The notes: generated by a model from the letters alone, not told the origin. Positions 11,434 to 22,563 are shown, counted from the first letter of the stretch. The stretch is DNA of 64,000 nt from Parasponia andersonii (GCA_002914805.1 JXTB01000157.1:633663-697662); one strand, 5' to 3'. Made by a program: numbers and translations.

Positions 11434-13440
11434 CTACCAATAGTCTCCACACGAACAAGAGCCATCACGGAAATGATGGAAACGATTGGTATCTCTCAAG
11501 ATTATTTCTCTTCCCACCACCTTTGAGACATACTTAATTGCCAAATGACAATCTCCACAAACCCTGATGTTCTTCTTGATTCTTATGGTGGATCCTGGAG
11601 AAGTGTTTAGGAGAGCAAATGCTAGAGCAAGTTTCTCACTATGATACTGCAACTTTACCTCCCTCTCTTGCTGGTCCACAAACAAAAGCACATGACTAGT
11701 ATCAGGGACATATCCTATCTCCTTGATTTTTCCACTTATCTTCTCCCACATCTTACGTATCTCTTCCCTTTGGGGGTGAGCATCATCGTTTGCAATAAAC
11801 ATATGTACTGCATTCTCAATTTCCACCCAACTACAAGCAGGTTCCTTTTTAACTCCACTCTCTTTCATCATCTTTCGCACTTCTGCAGCTTCGTTCCATC
11901 TACCAGCGGAGGCATACATATTATAGAGCAATATATAGGGCCCCGAATCATGAGGGTCAAGCTCAAAAACACGTTTGGCAGCATAAGCACCTAACTCCAT
12001 ATTCTTGTGCATTTTGCAAGCACCAAGCAAGGCTCCCCAAATAGCTGCAGTGGGCTCAATAGGGATTTCTCTGATGAACCTCTCAGCTCGATCTAGAAGA
12101 CCCGCTCGACCGAGAAGATCAACCATTGTCACATAATGTGAAACATCTGGTTCTACATTGTACTTCTTCATCAATTCAAAATAATGTTGTCCTTCATCCA
12201 AAAGCCCTGCATGGCTGCAAGCAGTTAGAACGCACAGGAAGGTCACATCATTTGGTTGAATTCCAATCCTCAGCATTTCTTCAAACTGCTCGAGGGTTTC
12301 CTTCCCTAGCCCATGTTGAGCGTACCCAGTAAGCATCGAGTTCCAGGAAACTACATCTGGCTTAACCAACCTGTCAAAAACTTTTTCGGCATCCTCAATG
12401 CTACCCGATTTTGCATACATGTCAACAAGAGTGTTCCCAACAAAAGCAACAAGTCTACCACCGGACTTGATGACATGTGCATGAACCCACTTTCCCTGCT
12501 CCAAAGACCCTGTGCTGGCACAAACAGCAAACAGACTAGAATAGGTAAAATGAGTAGGCTTAAAGTACTCCCTTTGCATCTCACAGAACAGCCTGAGGGC
12601 GTGTTCTCCTTCGCCTTTCCTGGCATACCCAGCAATCAAAGCATTCCAAGACACCTCATTCTTGCTCACCAGCCCCTCAAAGATTGACTGAGCTTCAACC
12701 ATACGGCCATACCTAGCATACATGTCCAAGAGAGAACTGCCCACATAAACATTAGTATCATAACCACACTTAAAACAATACGCATGCAGTTGCCTGCCCT
12801 GCTTATCATTGATCGGTGCATTCCCAGAAGCCTTCAACAAGCTAGACAAAGTGAACTGGTTTGGTTTCAGTCCATGTCGTAACATCCAAGGAAACAAGAA
12901 AAGCGCCTCCTGACCTTGATCATTCTGAGAATACCCAGTAATCAAGGTAGTCCAAGTGACCATATCCTTGAGAGGCATTACATCGAACATCTTATGAGCA
13001 TCCACAAGGCTACCACACTTCGCATACATGTTAAGTATGGTGTTCTGAATGACAAGGTCATCCCTGAATTGGGAATTCAGGATACGGGCATGGAAGATTC
13101 GTCCTTCTCTGAGCTTCCTCATCTGGGTGCATCTCTTTAGCCAATGATTGTAAAGATCACGGTCAACGAAATCCATAACATGGAGTCCAGTTCCTGAACC
13201 ATCCCGACTCTTGCGAAGAAGGGTCGTATCTCGAATCACTCCATTAGCATCCCAATCCTCTTGTTCTGACGTCCCAGAATCCATGAAAACGGCCGGAGCA
13301 GCTGAAGAACCAAACCCACACCGAGAAAACGCCAGACTTTTCAGAATACTACCACGGCGGCTTTTCAAACCGTTACTACACAAAATACGCTTCTTGATGT
13401 GGATATACAAATATACATATTCAATATAGGAGATATCCAT
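11434..13440 (-). CDS. PPR protein of the DYW class, probable organelle RNA editing factor
   Basis: Single-exon gene of 668 residues. Pentatricopeptide repeats bind specific organelle transcripts, and the C-terminal DYW domain is the cytidine deaminase for C-to-U editing. Canonical repeat pieces are visible (NMYAKCGSLVDAHKMFD, DMVTWTTLITGYSQ, VVSWNSMLTGYAQHG, DVTFLCVLTACSHAG), then E/E+ motifs. The DYW domain has its zinc and active-site residues: HSE at 600-602, CGDC at 628-631, and the end CSCGDYW. The closest match I recognise is the Arabidopsis At3g24000 type (mitochondrial). Residues 24-52 are Arg/Ser-rich and presequence-like, but the first 17 come from an AT-rich stretch next to a duplication breakpoint, so the true N-terminus is uncertain. 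It fills the junction between duplicated blocks. No internal lesion is seen. Confidence 0.9.
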   Translation of the reverse strand: MDISYIEYVYLYIHIKKRILCSNGLKSRRGSILKSLAFSRCGFGSSAAPAVFMDSGTSEQEDWDANGVIRDTTLLRKSRDGSGTGLHVMDFVDRDLYNHWLKRCTQMRKLREGRIFHARILNSQFRDDLVIQNTILNMYAKCGSLVDAHKMFDVMPLKDMVTWTTLITGYSQNDQGQEALFLFPWMLRHGLKPNQFTLSSLLKASGNAPINDKQGRQLHAYCFKCGYDTNVYVGSSLLDMYARYGRMVEAQSIFEGLVSKNEVSWNALIAGYARKGEGEHALRLFCEMQREYFKPTHFTYSSLFAVCASTGSLEQGKWVHAHVIKSGGRLVAFVGNTLVDMYAKSGSIEDAEKVFDRLVKPDVVSWNSMLTGYAQHGLGKETLEQFEEMLRIGIQPNDVTFLCVLTACSHAGLLDEGQHYFELMKKYNVEPDVSHYVTMVDLLGRAGLLDRAERFIREIPIEPTAAIWGALLGACKMHKNMELGAYAAKRVFELDPHDSGPYILLYNMYASAGRWNEAAEVRKMMKESGVKKEPACSWVEIENAVHMFIANDDAHPQREEIRKMWEKISGKIKEIGYVPDTSHVLLFVDQQEREVKLQYHSEKLALAFALLNTSPGSTIRIKKNIRVCGDCHLAIKYVSKVVGREIILRDTNRFHHFRDGSCSCGDYW

Positions 13441-13767
13441 ATCATTACAGTGTCCCCTTTTCTAAGCTTTCTTGCCGTTGCTTTGGCACTAGTGACGCAT
13501 ATCCAATTCCAATGCTTGAGGAATCCACTTTCAAGCAAAAACTGTTAAGTCACTTCCGAGTGCGCCACACGAACCAGCTCCAAATCAACAAATCAAAAAT
13601 TTGAGCAATCAGTTATTACTTAGCAAGTTATGGCACACTTGTTTCATGTATGTAGCAAAAGAAGCTTCACTTTTTACATGAATGTGTTGTATCTTTAAAC
13701 GGTGGTTGCATCAACCAGACAATTAATACGTCAAAGTACTCCTTTGGGTTCCTACCTCATCTCGTCC

Positions 13768-13902
13768 TCGTTAATCTGTTTGCGGAGCTCCTCGAGCTTC
13801 TTCTGCTCGGCATCATGCTTCTGGCTCCGCTTTCTATACGTTCTCAATGTTCCTCACACTCCCTGTGTGCCATCCTTTCTTGTTCAAGAATTTCAACGCC
13901 AT
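13768..13902 (-). pseudogene. CWC25 exon 1 fragment, broken
   Basis: Matches codons 1 to about 46 of CWC25. The ATG (13902..13900) is kept and the frame reads MALKFLNKKGWHTGSVRNIE as in the gene, but codon 23 is TAG where CWC25 has TGG. A 1-nt insertion follows a few codons later. The fragment ends before the exon 1 donor and joins CWC25 intron 3 sequence. No protein is expected. Confidence 0.85.
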
Positions 13903-14150
13903 TCTTACTCTTCTTCTTCCTCGTCTGGTTCGTCTTCTTCTTCTTCTTCTTCTTCTTTCTTCAAATGATCAGAAATTTCTCAAATCGACGACACTAATTT
14001 CGCTCTCGCCTCGCGCGCCCTTTTCAGTTCGCCCAAATCTCGAGTTATTTCTCCTCTTCTTTCTTTTTCTTTTACTTTTACTTTTACTTTTACTTTTACT
14101 TTATTGATTGCGGCTTCTTTTCAAACGGCATGTCGTTTTACCTTATGTAA
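13903..14150 (-). promoter_or_regulatory. Copied CWC25 5' leader/promoter upstream of the PPR gene
   Basis: Duplicate of 7347-7540, with the same TTC-rich tract (about 13930-13955). In this copy the next intact gene in the direction of transcription is the PPR gene, 460 bp away. That it drives the PPR gene is inferred only. Confidence 0.4.
14069..14104. repeat. TTTTAC microsatellite
   Basis: About five TTTTAC units. The corresponding place in copy A (near 7480) is only T/C-rich, so the repeat expanded after duplication. Confidence 0.85.
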
Positions 14151-14884
14151 AATCCAAACGACATAAAGGTTTATTGTGTTTTCTTAAACATGCCACCATG
14201 CTGACTTGACTGCATCCGTTTCAAGGAAAGAAGGGAAGATTAAAAAAAAAAAAAAAAAGAGAGAGAGAGCTGCCGTTTAGTGTCTAAGATGTCGTCTTAG
14301 TCCAAATTGAACAATTTGTCGTTTGCAGTAAGATGAAAAAAAATGTTTGTTGTATAGCTCCAAGTGATAAGATATTATGTCGTATTATAATAACTCTAAT
14401 GTCAAAAATCGAATGTTGTTGATTTCTCTGTCTTCTACTCTTCTTGTTAAAAGTTTTCTGTCGTTTTGATTCAAGAAAGTATCAAGTTTACAAGTCGTTT
14501 TGAATCTTTCCTGTCGCTCATAAGAAGTTTATGTCATTCAAACGACTTGTCATATTCATGTAGTCGTTCGTTGTCATACTTGTACTGCTAGCAACGCTTG
14601 ATAAAATAAAATAAAATAAACCGGTTAAAGTTGCTATGTTGTTCCAATATGTGAACTCTTGGAGAGAAATCCAAATCAAAATTATGAACCAAAAAATTAC
14701 AAGCCTGACAAAAATTACAAAGAATAAAAGAATTGGCTGATATATGATCAAACTCCTATCCTCCCCACACCCTTTCAAGTAACAAAAATTTAAGGTGAAC
14801 AACAAAAACAGGTGATTTTTATTGAAATCCCATGTGCAAGTGTTTATGTACACCGTCAGGCTCTGGTAATGTTGAATGAGGTGA

Positions 14885-17498
14885 TTAGTTATTCACTGCT
14901 AATTCTTTCATCAAAATATTATCCTTAAGACAGGTACTATGCAATTGAATAATTTGACTCCTTAAGCTGCACTCATCCACCTGGAAAAAAGATTAGAGGA
15001 ATATATATCTCCACAAGAATAAGCTATAAAGAAAGCATTTAATATCAAACTTAGCAAAAAAAATGTAGAACAACGAGAACATAACACTAATACATCAAAT
15101 ACAATGTGAGGCATACCTGTGATGCATATGTTGTAGACAACAGAACCCCACATTCTTCGACAAGAGCTCTTTCTCTACCAGCTATTCTGGCTAGTTCTGA
15201 CATCAAAATCTCTGTTTCTTCTTCCTGAAAATAGCATATTGAAACAAAATATGAAAATAAGTCAAACTGTGAAACAGAAAGTAACATAGCCCCCCATGGT
15301 AAAGCACAACTGTAGTGCTTAAATTGGTGACTGTAAATATAGTGTAGAACGTCTTTTGGAGGCCGTACCTTTGGTATAAGAGGTTGAACATGGGAACCTA
15401 TTATCTCCATCACTTTGGTAGCTGAGTTCAGGGCCTCCTGAAGCTCTTTTATATCAACCTACAGTGTGTATATCTCATGGTCAGTATAAACTTCTCAGCA
15501 AAAGTACATTCATAGAGAATGCATTTGGAGAAACATAAATTGACGATTTGTTCAACTGAAGAATACTCGAATAAGAAAAACATACCCGAACATTTGTGCC
15601 GAGTGGAAGTTGAGTTGAGGCATTCAACAAAGCTTGAATGGATTCAGCCAGAGAAACCGAATAGTCTCCTTCAAGAGCAGACCATTGGTCCAAATATGGA
15701 ACCTAAAATGAGCCCAATGATAAGATGTGAGTTACAACTTACAAAGTAACAATAATATGTAAGCCATGATATAGCAATTGAAGAAACCAAAGATATCAAA
15801 TTCAGATGTCTTACTTGGGATTCAAGAATTGCGGAAAGAGTCTTTGTCCTTTGCAATATCCCAAGTTCTGTTCGTTTCCTCGTCACAGAATCATATAGCT
15901 CTGCCGTCTTTACTCTCAGAGAATTAACTTTAGTCTACAAGACAAAAGAGAAAAAAAGACAAGTAGTTGATAGATTGAATTGTAAGAGTCAAAAATACCA
16001 AACAGTTGAAGGGTTTAATGAGAGAAATCATTAGTATTAAAGATATTACTAGTCTGACTTAGAATCATACTTTAAACTACTCTTCTTTCTCTTTCAGAGT
16101 AAACAATCATAATTATGAAATTATGAGACTCTTCTTTAGTTCCTTGTGCTTCATTCTAACAGAACAAGATAGTAGTCTGAATAAAATCAAAAGTTGACTA
16201 ACCTCAGCTTCTCTTTGCTGAGATTGCAAGGAAGCCTGTGATCTTGCATTGGCATATCTCCATTGCAAATAACGGTTGTAAAGCAATTTCAGCGAATGTA
16301 CATCTTCCTGGTGACTGGAAACTTTCTTTGCCTTTCTCGTCTCCATCCCCGGCTTTGTACTCGGACACGGCGGGACTGGAGGCAAACAGAGGCCCCCCAT
16401 CTTGGCCGAGTTGGCCTGTGGCTTAGAGACGGCATTCGCCCCTTTCTCGCCGCTCTCTGTGCCCGAGTTAAAAGGCGAATTCATGTAACGGGAGCTAGGA
16501 AAGGAGAACTTCAATGACTCAGTACTAGAATTGGCACTTCCAACACCACTACCCCTGCTGCCATTCTTCTCCCCCCGGAGTCTCCCTGAAACTGTCGGCA
16601 ACATGTCGGTTTCGGGCATGGAAGAGCGCAATTCCGGTAGAGACTGCGTGGAAGAGCTCAGCTGATTGTGATCGCCGTCATGAGGAAGACAATGGTGACC
16701 ATCTTGGGGAACAGAATTAGCGTCTTGGGACGAAGACGGAGTGGCCGACTCAGAGGATTGAGAAGGCAAAGACATCACACTCGACTGCAAGAGCTTAGAA
16801 GCGGCCGAGGAAGCGATGTTGGTAGACCTCTGCTGCGTCAGTCTGTATCTCGCCGCCGTCGTCGACAGCATTGTCCGATCCAAACTAGCCGACAACATCG
16901 GCGTGTCGGGCCTCGCCGGCGTGGCGAAAGCGGCCGCGGCGCCGCCTCTTCCGTGCCCGATTTTCAAGGAAGAATGTTGCGGAGGAGGAGGAGGCGGCTG
17001 CTGGTGGTGATTCTGTCTACCTCCTCCGATGTTCTCCTTGAGCAGCTTGGCCGATCTCTGTCTCCTGAGAGTAGAAGGGGCCTGTTCGAAAGGAAACTGG
17101 GTTTCGGAGCTCTGAACTTGAACCGGAGGTTCGGAGGAGTCGGTAGGCCTATTCTCGTCGGAACAAGACAAGGGTTCCATATCGAGTTGCCTACGCCTCC
17201 TATTGACGGAGGAAGATTGCTGCTGCCGGGATTGATGGTCCGGGTGGCTCGGAATCGGGGTGGACCCGAGATTGTGTTTGTGAAGCGGCGATTTCGATGG
17301 CAAGAGATGAAGCGAATCGGCGGAGGAGGAGGAGGAGACGACAGGGGACATGAATCTAGAGCTCACTTCCCTGACCCTCGGTCGGCGAGAATGAGCAGGC
17401 GGCGGAGGAGGAGGCGGAGGTGCAGAAGCTGCTGCGGCCGCCGCCGCATCGGGTCCCATAGTACTCGATGCAAGAACTTCAACCCCCAAGTCGCCCAT
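14885..17498 (-). CDS. QWRF motif protein (EDE1/AUG8-related), microtubule-associated (six exons)
   Basis: Plant-specific family (DUF566) whose members bind microtubules, some as augmin subunit 8 or the endosperm mitosis factor EDE1. Exons are 17498..16203, 15934..15815, 15702..15586, 15458..15369, 15224..15117 and 14980..14885. All have GT-AG junctions in phase 0, giving 608 residues. The N-terminus has Ala and Pro runs, then the basic motif RRPRVREVSSRF at about 38-49. A Ser-rich disordered stretch contains RRQRSAKLLKENIG. The family core begins LKLLYNRYLQWRYANAR with QWRY at 412-415, so the name motif has Tyr in place of Phe. The later exons encode the conserved helical region (TAELYDSVTRKRTELG; YLDQWSALEGDYS). 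It ends KELAVNN. A broken second copy lies at 9431-11327. Which QWRF subgroup it belongs to is not certain. Confidence 0.9.
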
Positions 17499-18265
17499 GA
17501 TTAGAAAAAATTTGGGGTGAGAGCAGAGAAAATTTTGAACTGGGGGAATGTATGAGAGATGGAGAGAAACAAACCCACACAGAACCCCAAATGAAAATTT
17601 TCGAATAAGAAGAAGAATCAGGTGGTTTTGATGGCTATGGATAAACCCCCCAAGGCAGAGGAGTGCTATGAAGTGTACAGAGGGAGGGGAGAAATAACTA
17701 GCCGTTGGGTTGTGTTGGGGGTAATGGGGTATCAGGTTCTAACGGTTCTTTTTTTTTTCTTTTTCAAAAGTGATTGGGAGTATACAGTATTCAGACTACG
17801 TGGCGCTGATTTACGGTTCTCCTGATTTTTTTGGTAAAAAAAATTAGTATGAAATATATTTATAAGAGAATTATTTTACTTCTACTTAATTTATAAAATC
17901 TTAACACGTGTTCTCTGAAAATTTAAGGTTTTCCTCCTTAATAAAGCTCATTTTGTAATTATAAAACTCATTTCAATAATTATGTTAAATGTTAAGTAAA
18001 GCTTATTATTTATCTTTTAAAGTATATGGTGTAGTCTATAAATAAAATAATTAGAATTTGACTTGACACAGTTTTATGTATATAGTATTTAATGTTTGTC
18101 AGTGAACAAATGATTTGACCTAGTTATATATATATCAGTGAACAAATGATTTGACCTAGTTATATATATATGTATTTGCATAATATTTGTTAATAAATTA
18201 GTCTTTTTGGATTCTGTGAGGACGTGAAAATTATGAATATGAGATTGTATATAAAAAATTTGGAA

Positions 18266-18268
<3 letters not shown>
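17499..18268. other. 5' flank of the QWRF gene, no further gene
   Basis: Should hold the QWRF 5' leader and promoter. A 36-bp tandem duplication lies at 18100-18135 and 18136-18171 (CAGTGAACAAATGATTTGAC then CTAG and a TA run). No TATA box was assigned with confidence. Confidence 0.5.

Positions 18269-18311
<43 letters not shown>
18269..18311. repeat. TA microsatellite
   Basis: About 21 TA units, between the QWRF flank and transposon-derived DNA. Confidence 0.9.
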
Positions 18312-18314
<3 letters not shown>

Positions 18315-18902
18315 AACTAAGATGTTGTTTGGTAAAACTTTTGTTTTTTTTTTTAAAAGAAAAAAAATAAAAGTACTTTCATTTATTTTGTGTTTTGTTT
18401 TTTGAAAACAAAAATGTGTTTGATAATTATGTTTTTGTTTTTTTGTTTTTAAACATAAAAAATGAAAACATATTTGATAACTCTTACTTTTAATTTTTAA
18501 AAATGAAAATAAAAAAAATAATATAATAAGACACACTTATTAAGACAATTTTGACATTTTAAAAATGTTATAAACAAATAGAGAGAGATTAGAGAGAAAG
18601 CCAAAAAAATAGAAAGAAGAGAGAGAAAGTGTAAAAAGAGGAAAAAAAATATAGAAAAAGAAGGATAAAGAGAGAAATTTGAGTAGAGAAATGGATGGAA
18701 AAAAAAGTTAAGTAACAGAGAGATGAGAAAGAAAGTTAAAAATTAGAGATATGAGAGAGAAAACATACAAATACAAACATAATATGAAATTAAAAAACTC
18801 TATTTAGTAACATACAAGCATTCAAATATAAACTTATATTTGTCTAAACTTTTAAGGTCCTTAATCAAGTTATAAAACTAACAAACACTAAGTTTTAAAA
18901 AT
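18312..18902. other. A/T-rich transposon-like DNA
   Basis: Begins near GATGTTGTTTGGTAAAACTT, a start typical of plant TIR elements. It contains A/T-rich inverted blocks and a GAGAGA-rich stretch. It may be the left end of the Harbinger element that follows or a separate MITE. No matching right end was found. Confidence 0.35.
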
Positions 18903-20157
18903 TTCAATTACGTCGATTCGTTCTCTATATATGCTCAGCAATATCATCACGAACACAAGTCATTACACGTAACTGACTTCGAGAAATACTAAACTCCACA
19001 TTGTCATAAAACGCATCAATGATGCCTATCACATTAGAAGTCTGCATTGGAGTGTTCTCATCATGCCCATCGAAATATTCATCTTTTTTTTGCATTGATC
19101 CTTACGAAATTAGGAAATGAACCTTCAAGACCCTAAAGTATCTCTCGATAACATTTCTTTATTGTGAGTGTTGGTGATTGAATAGTACAACAAGCAATCA
19201 CAATATACTTTTTGTACATAAATCATAAGATGGTATTTGCTTCAAAATTAGGAAACGAGCCTTCAAGACCCCAAAGTATCTCTCGATAACATTTCTTAAT
19301 TGTGAGTGTCGGTGATTAAAAAGTTCCTTTTGTCCTATAGAAGGAGCATTTTCTATATACTGACTCAAATGATATCTTTCCCTGCGATACGGTGAAAGAA
19401 AATTAGGTATGTTGGTATAACTGGAGGCTACAAGATAATATTTCCATAATCGAATAATAATTCTTATTAGTTTTCATGTGTAAATTTTATATAAAATAAG
19501 ATCAAATGACATATTAAGTTTAATATAAACTTGCCTCGTGGTGGTATTGGAAATCCATTTTCTGGTTTTGTAGCACATTTTAAACGAATTCGTGCATCAT
19601 TAACCATTCTTTTCTATCTAGCCATAACGTATGTGAACCACGTGTCAAATGAACATACACACGTCACATTTTAAGTGGGAACCACTTTTTTACCACAATA
19701 TGGAATTTGCTCCTCAACTAGAATATGAGCTGAAATATGTGTCCCATTGATAGTTCTAATGCAATTCTAGGAGAGAAAAAAAGAATAAAATAAACAAAGT
19801 TATATCAAATATTGAAGAAGTAATTAACAAAAATTAAAAAAAAGTTAAAATATAGTACCTTAAAAAACAAATAATATCTTGGATTGAATCGAATTTGCAG
19901 AACAGTTATATCAAATGAAGGATGAATAATAATTTCTTTGGCAAAACGACATATTGCTTTCAAAACTTTCTTAGAGGAATAATAATTTCTATTATATATT
20001 CCTGCCCTGAAAGTGCTGAATTTTTGCAAGGTTGCTTAGGCAAATACAAGTCATGATACTCTTCACAAGCAACAAATAACAAAACCTCACCAAACTCATC
20101 ATCAGAATCGTCGAGGAGCATATTAACCTTATTGGAGCATACAACATTTAACGACAT
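18903..20157 (-). pseudogene. HARBI1-like transposase, dead
   Basis: Starts MSLNVVCSNKVN and runs through AICRFAKEIIIHPSF, NPRYYLFF, an intron-like break, then NGTHISAHILVEEQIPY, DTWFTYVMAR, PNFLSPYRRERYHLSQY and LRNVIERYFGVLKARF, the HARBI1 nuclease order. The first catalytic Asp (family DGTHI) is Asn here (codon AAT at 19748..19746). The second (family V-D-A-G-Y) reads V-A-S-S-Y. The third, Glu of NVIER, is kept. In-frame stops TAA and TAG follow VVPT and VMAR, where the family has Gln and Trp. An internal direct repeat (19107-19185 and 19242-19322) doubles the end of the nuclease domain. It cannot be active. Confidence 0.75.
19107..19322. repeat. Direct repeat of about 78 bp, 135 bp apart
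   Basis: 19107-19185 and 19242-19322 share the block that includes TATCTCTCGATAACATTTCT and encodes NVIERYFGVLK on the minus strand. Only a few bases differ. Confidence 0.85.
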
Positions 20158-20397
20158 TATTATATCCTGATAAAAAAATTTAACAAAGTTCACAATCAAC
20201 ATAAAAATAATATATAGCCAAAAGTAATAATAGTCATCTCAAAAATAGTAGATATAAATTAGTCATCTATAGAGAACAATCAAATAAAACCAAAATATAA
20301 TGAAGTCAATTAGTCATACAATAATCCTAAAATACTTAAAGCCAATAACTAACACCTAAGCTTAGATTCAGCAATCTTTTTATTTAAGATTCAACAA

Positions 20398-21335
20398 TCA
20401 ATCTTTTCTTCTATGCATCAGCATCTTTAGAAATAATGCTCTAGACACCTCGTTCTCAAACTTATTAATAGCTTTTGCGTATACTTCTCCACTAATTTCT
20501 TCAATTTTATCTAGTGCGTCAATACTTTCATCTATTAGATGATGAGATAAAGATATTGTCATTGATCTCTCAAAAAGTTCCATCTTTCTCTTTGCATTTT
20601 CGTTGAATGTCTCAAGTGCACAAGCCAAAATTGATGAGAATTTTGCTCTTTTCTATTTCGAGAGTTAGAACTTGTGGCTGATTTGCTTCGTTTATAACCA
20701 TTCTCATCCAAACTACTTTCTTGGTTCCTGTTAGCACTTTTGGANCCATATCTCGTAAAAGACTCCTATTTGAAGGATTAGTATTGGAGCCAGTAGTTGT
20801 AGTATCACTAAAGATAATGCATAACTTCTCATAAAAGGGGCATCCTTTTTTCTTAAATTTCTTAGTTGACTTGTTAACCTACATGAAAAGAAATCGTTAT
20901 AACTATGTCAAGAAAATATTTTCACAAACTATATCAATAAATTTGACTAACATAAACTAAAATTGAAATCTTTATTGAATAATATTTTACCCGCATAAGT
21001 TTATCCCACACTTCATCAGTTACACTAACTTGTGCAGTTACTGCATTGTATCCACTACCAATCTCTCCTAGTAGCATCTTAAACTCCTTCTACTTTTGCT
21101 TTAGTTGATTGAACTTATTCCTTAATTGTAAATCACTATAGCCCCTTTTAGTTTGTGCACAAAGTTCTTGTATATATTTCCATGATGGTTTCTGGAACGT
21201 AGTGGTACTCCTATTTCCCTTGATAACCTTTTTTTTTTTAATAAGATCAATGAAAATTTCTTCATGTCTTTGTGTCCATACAAATGTCTCATCATTATTA
21301 TCAATCTTATGAACATCATTATCTATATCTGCCAT
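20398..21335 (-). pseudogene. Myb/SANT-like ORF1 of the Harbinger element
   Basis: DNA-binding helper protein of PIF/Harbinger elements, like L10-interacting MYB-domain proteins. It starts at the ATG at 21335 and reads FVWTQRHEEIFIDLI, SWKYIQELCAQ and YSDLQLRNKFNQLKQK. An in-frame TAG follows where the family has Trp, then KEFKMLLGEIGSGYN, a likely intron near 20990-20882, and VNKSTKKFKKKGCPFYEKL. A frameshift near 20640 is needed to reach the C-terminal stretch AKRKMELFERSM ... EVYAKAINKFENEVSRALFL, which ends at 20398. A single N is at 20745. Inactive. Confidence 0.7.
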
Positions 21336-22563
21336 CTATATAAATCCTAAGAATTAATAGTATTTCAGAATAACAATATGCAAATAAATAATAATACAAA
21401 GAGACTTGGACTTAAGTGAAAAGATTAGTCAAAATCAGCCAAAAATGTGTTGAATAAATGCACACGTTCTAAATATAGCATTCCATTTACATTTTAACCT
21501 ATAAATAAACTATATTCTATTAACAAATTATGTACTAAAAGAATTCCTTATTTCATAAAAGTCTAAGAAAGCATCAACAAAAGTATAATCCGAATTATGG
21601 TACATATTTGAGAAAATAAAGCTTCTCTAATCTAATCCTTCAGTAGAGAACTCCAACTAGTGGCCTTACAAACTTATTTACTAAGCTAGTAGTCTCTAAT
21701 AATCAACTTTATTTAGTAAGCCTGCACTACTTGTATTTTTCTCACGATCAGTAGACAAAATGAGAGTATGAGCCTTGAGGTCCTCACAGATTGCTATTAA
21801 CATATGAAACTTAAATGACCTGAAAGTTAGTAGTCCCTAATATACAACAAGTGCTGAGCCAAAAACAGAGTCTCTGAAAATATAACCGATTGACATATGT
21901 TTGTGACGTTATCAGGAGACTGAACAACCAAGGGAGGTTTATGCAATATCTAATTCAGCTTCTACTATATACATGTGCTCAAGTAATAAATTGTTACTCG
22001 ACCTTTTTAGTTATTGGACCCCATCAGCCAGTTCGAAACATGTATGCACTTAAGAGTAATATAATTCTAAGCATGGAAAAAGGCCAAAAGTTAAAAGGAA
22101 AATATTATCTTCACAAAACACGTTCTGCTTAATTAAATGCAATATATATAAATAGAGCAAGCTATAGCAATGTTTAATTATTTAGCATCCTCCACTAACT
22201 AGATTACAATCAGTCGTCTGAAATTAGTGACCCAATGTTTCTGGAGGACAGTTTCTATAGTCTACACAATCGGCACCAAAATAATATTGATGATGATCAC
22301 CCTCCATGTATAACCAATTGACATACGAAATCAATAAGCACTCAAAGTGCAATTCAATTTAATGCCGACACTACAAACACCCAAAATGATTGCAGATCCT
22401 CTCGTCAAAAGCATCAAATACAGATTGAGATAGAATAATTAAAAAAAAAAAAACATATTGACTTGTAATCAAGTTCACATACAAATAACCCAGATCACCT
22501 TTTTCATAAAAAGGCTTGAAAATAAAAAACTAACAAAAAAAATTGTTATTTGTTGCTATGAAC
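21336..22563. other. Noncoding DNA between two transposons
   Basis: AT-rich with no family resemblance in any frame. The 80-codon frame at 21890-22132 has no recognisable domain. It may contain the right end of the Harbinger element. Confidence 0.45.

Larger units (their letters stand above)
13441..16726. repeat. Segmental duplication, copy B
   Basis: Direct repeat of copy A (6003-11327). It begins one base from the PPR start codon with CWC25 intron 3 sequence, then jumps near 13760 to CWC25 exon 1. It therefore lacks what corresponds to about 6365-7208 of copy A (exons 2 and 3 and part of exon 1). It continues through the CWC25 5' flank into the QWRF gene and ends at 16726 in QWRF exon 1, where copy A breaks off. 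Confidence 0.85.
18903..21335 (-). mobile_element. PIF/Harbinger-type DNA transposon, decayed
   Basis: Two minus-strand genes in the usual plant PIF/Harbinger arrangement: a Myb/SANT-like ORF1 (20398-21335) followed by a HARBI1-type DDE nuclease (about 18903-20157). Both are broken. Terminal inverted repeats and target-site duplication were not identified, so the ends given are only those of the coding remains. Confidence 0.7.

Noticed and set aside
16668-17504. 278-codon plus-strand open frame, Arg-rich
   Set aside because: It is the antisense of QWRF exon 1. Its Arg runs come from the GC-rich Ala/Pro/Ser codons on the other strand.
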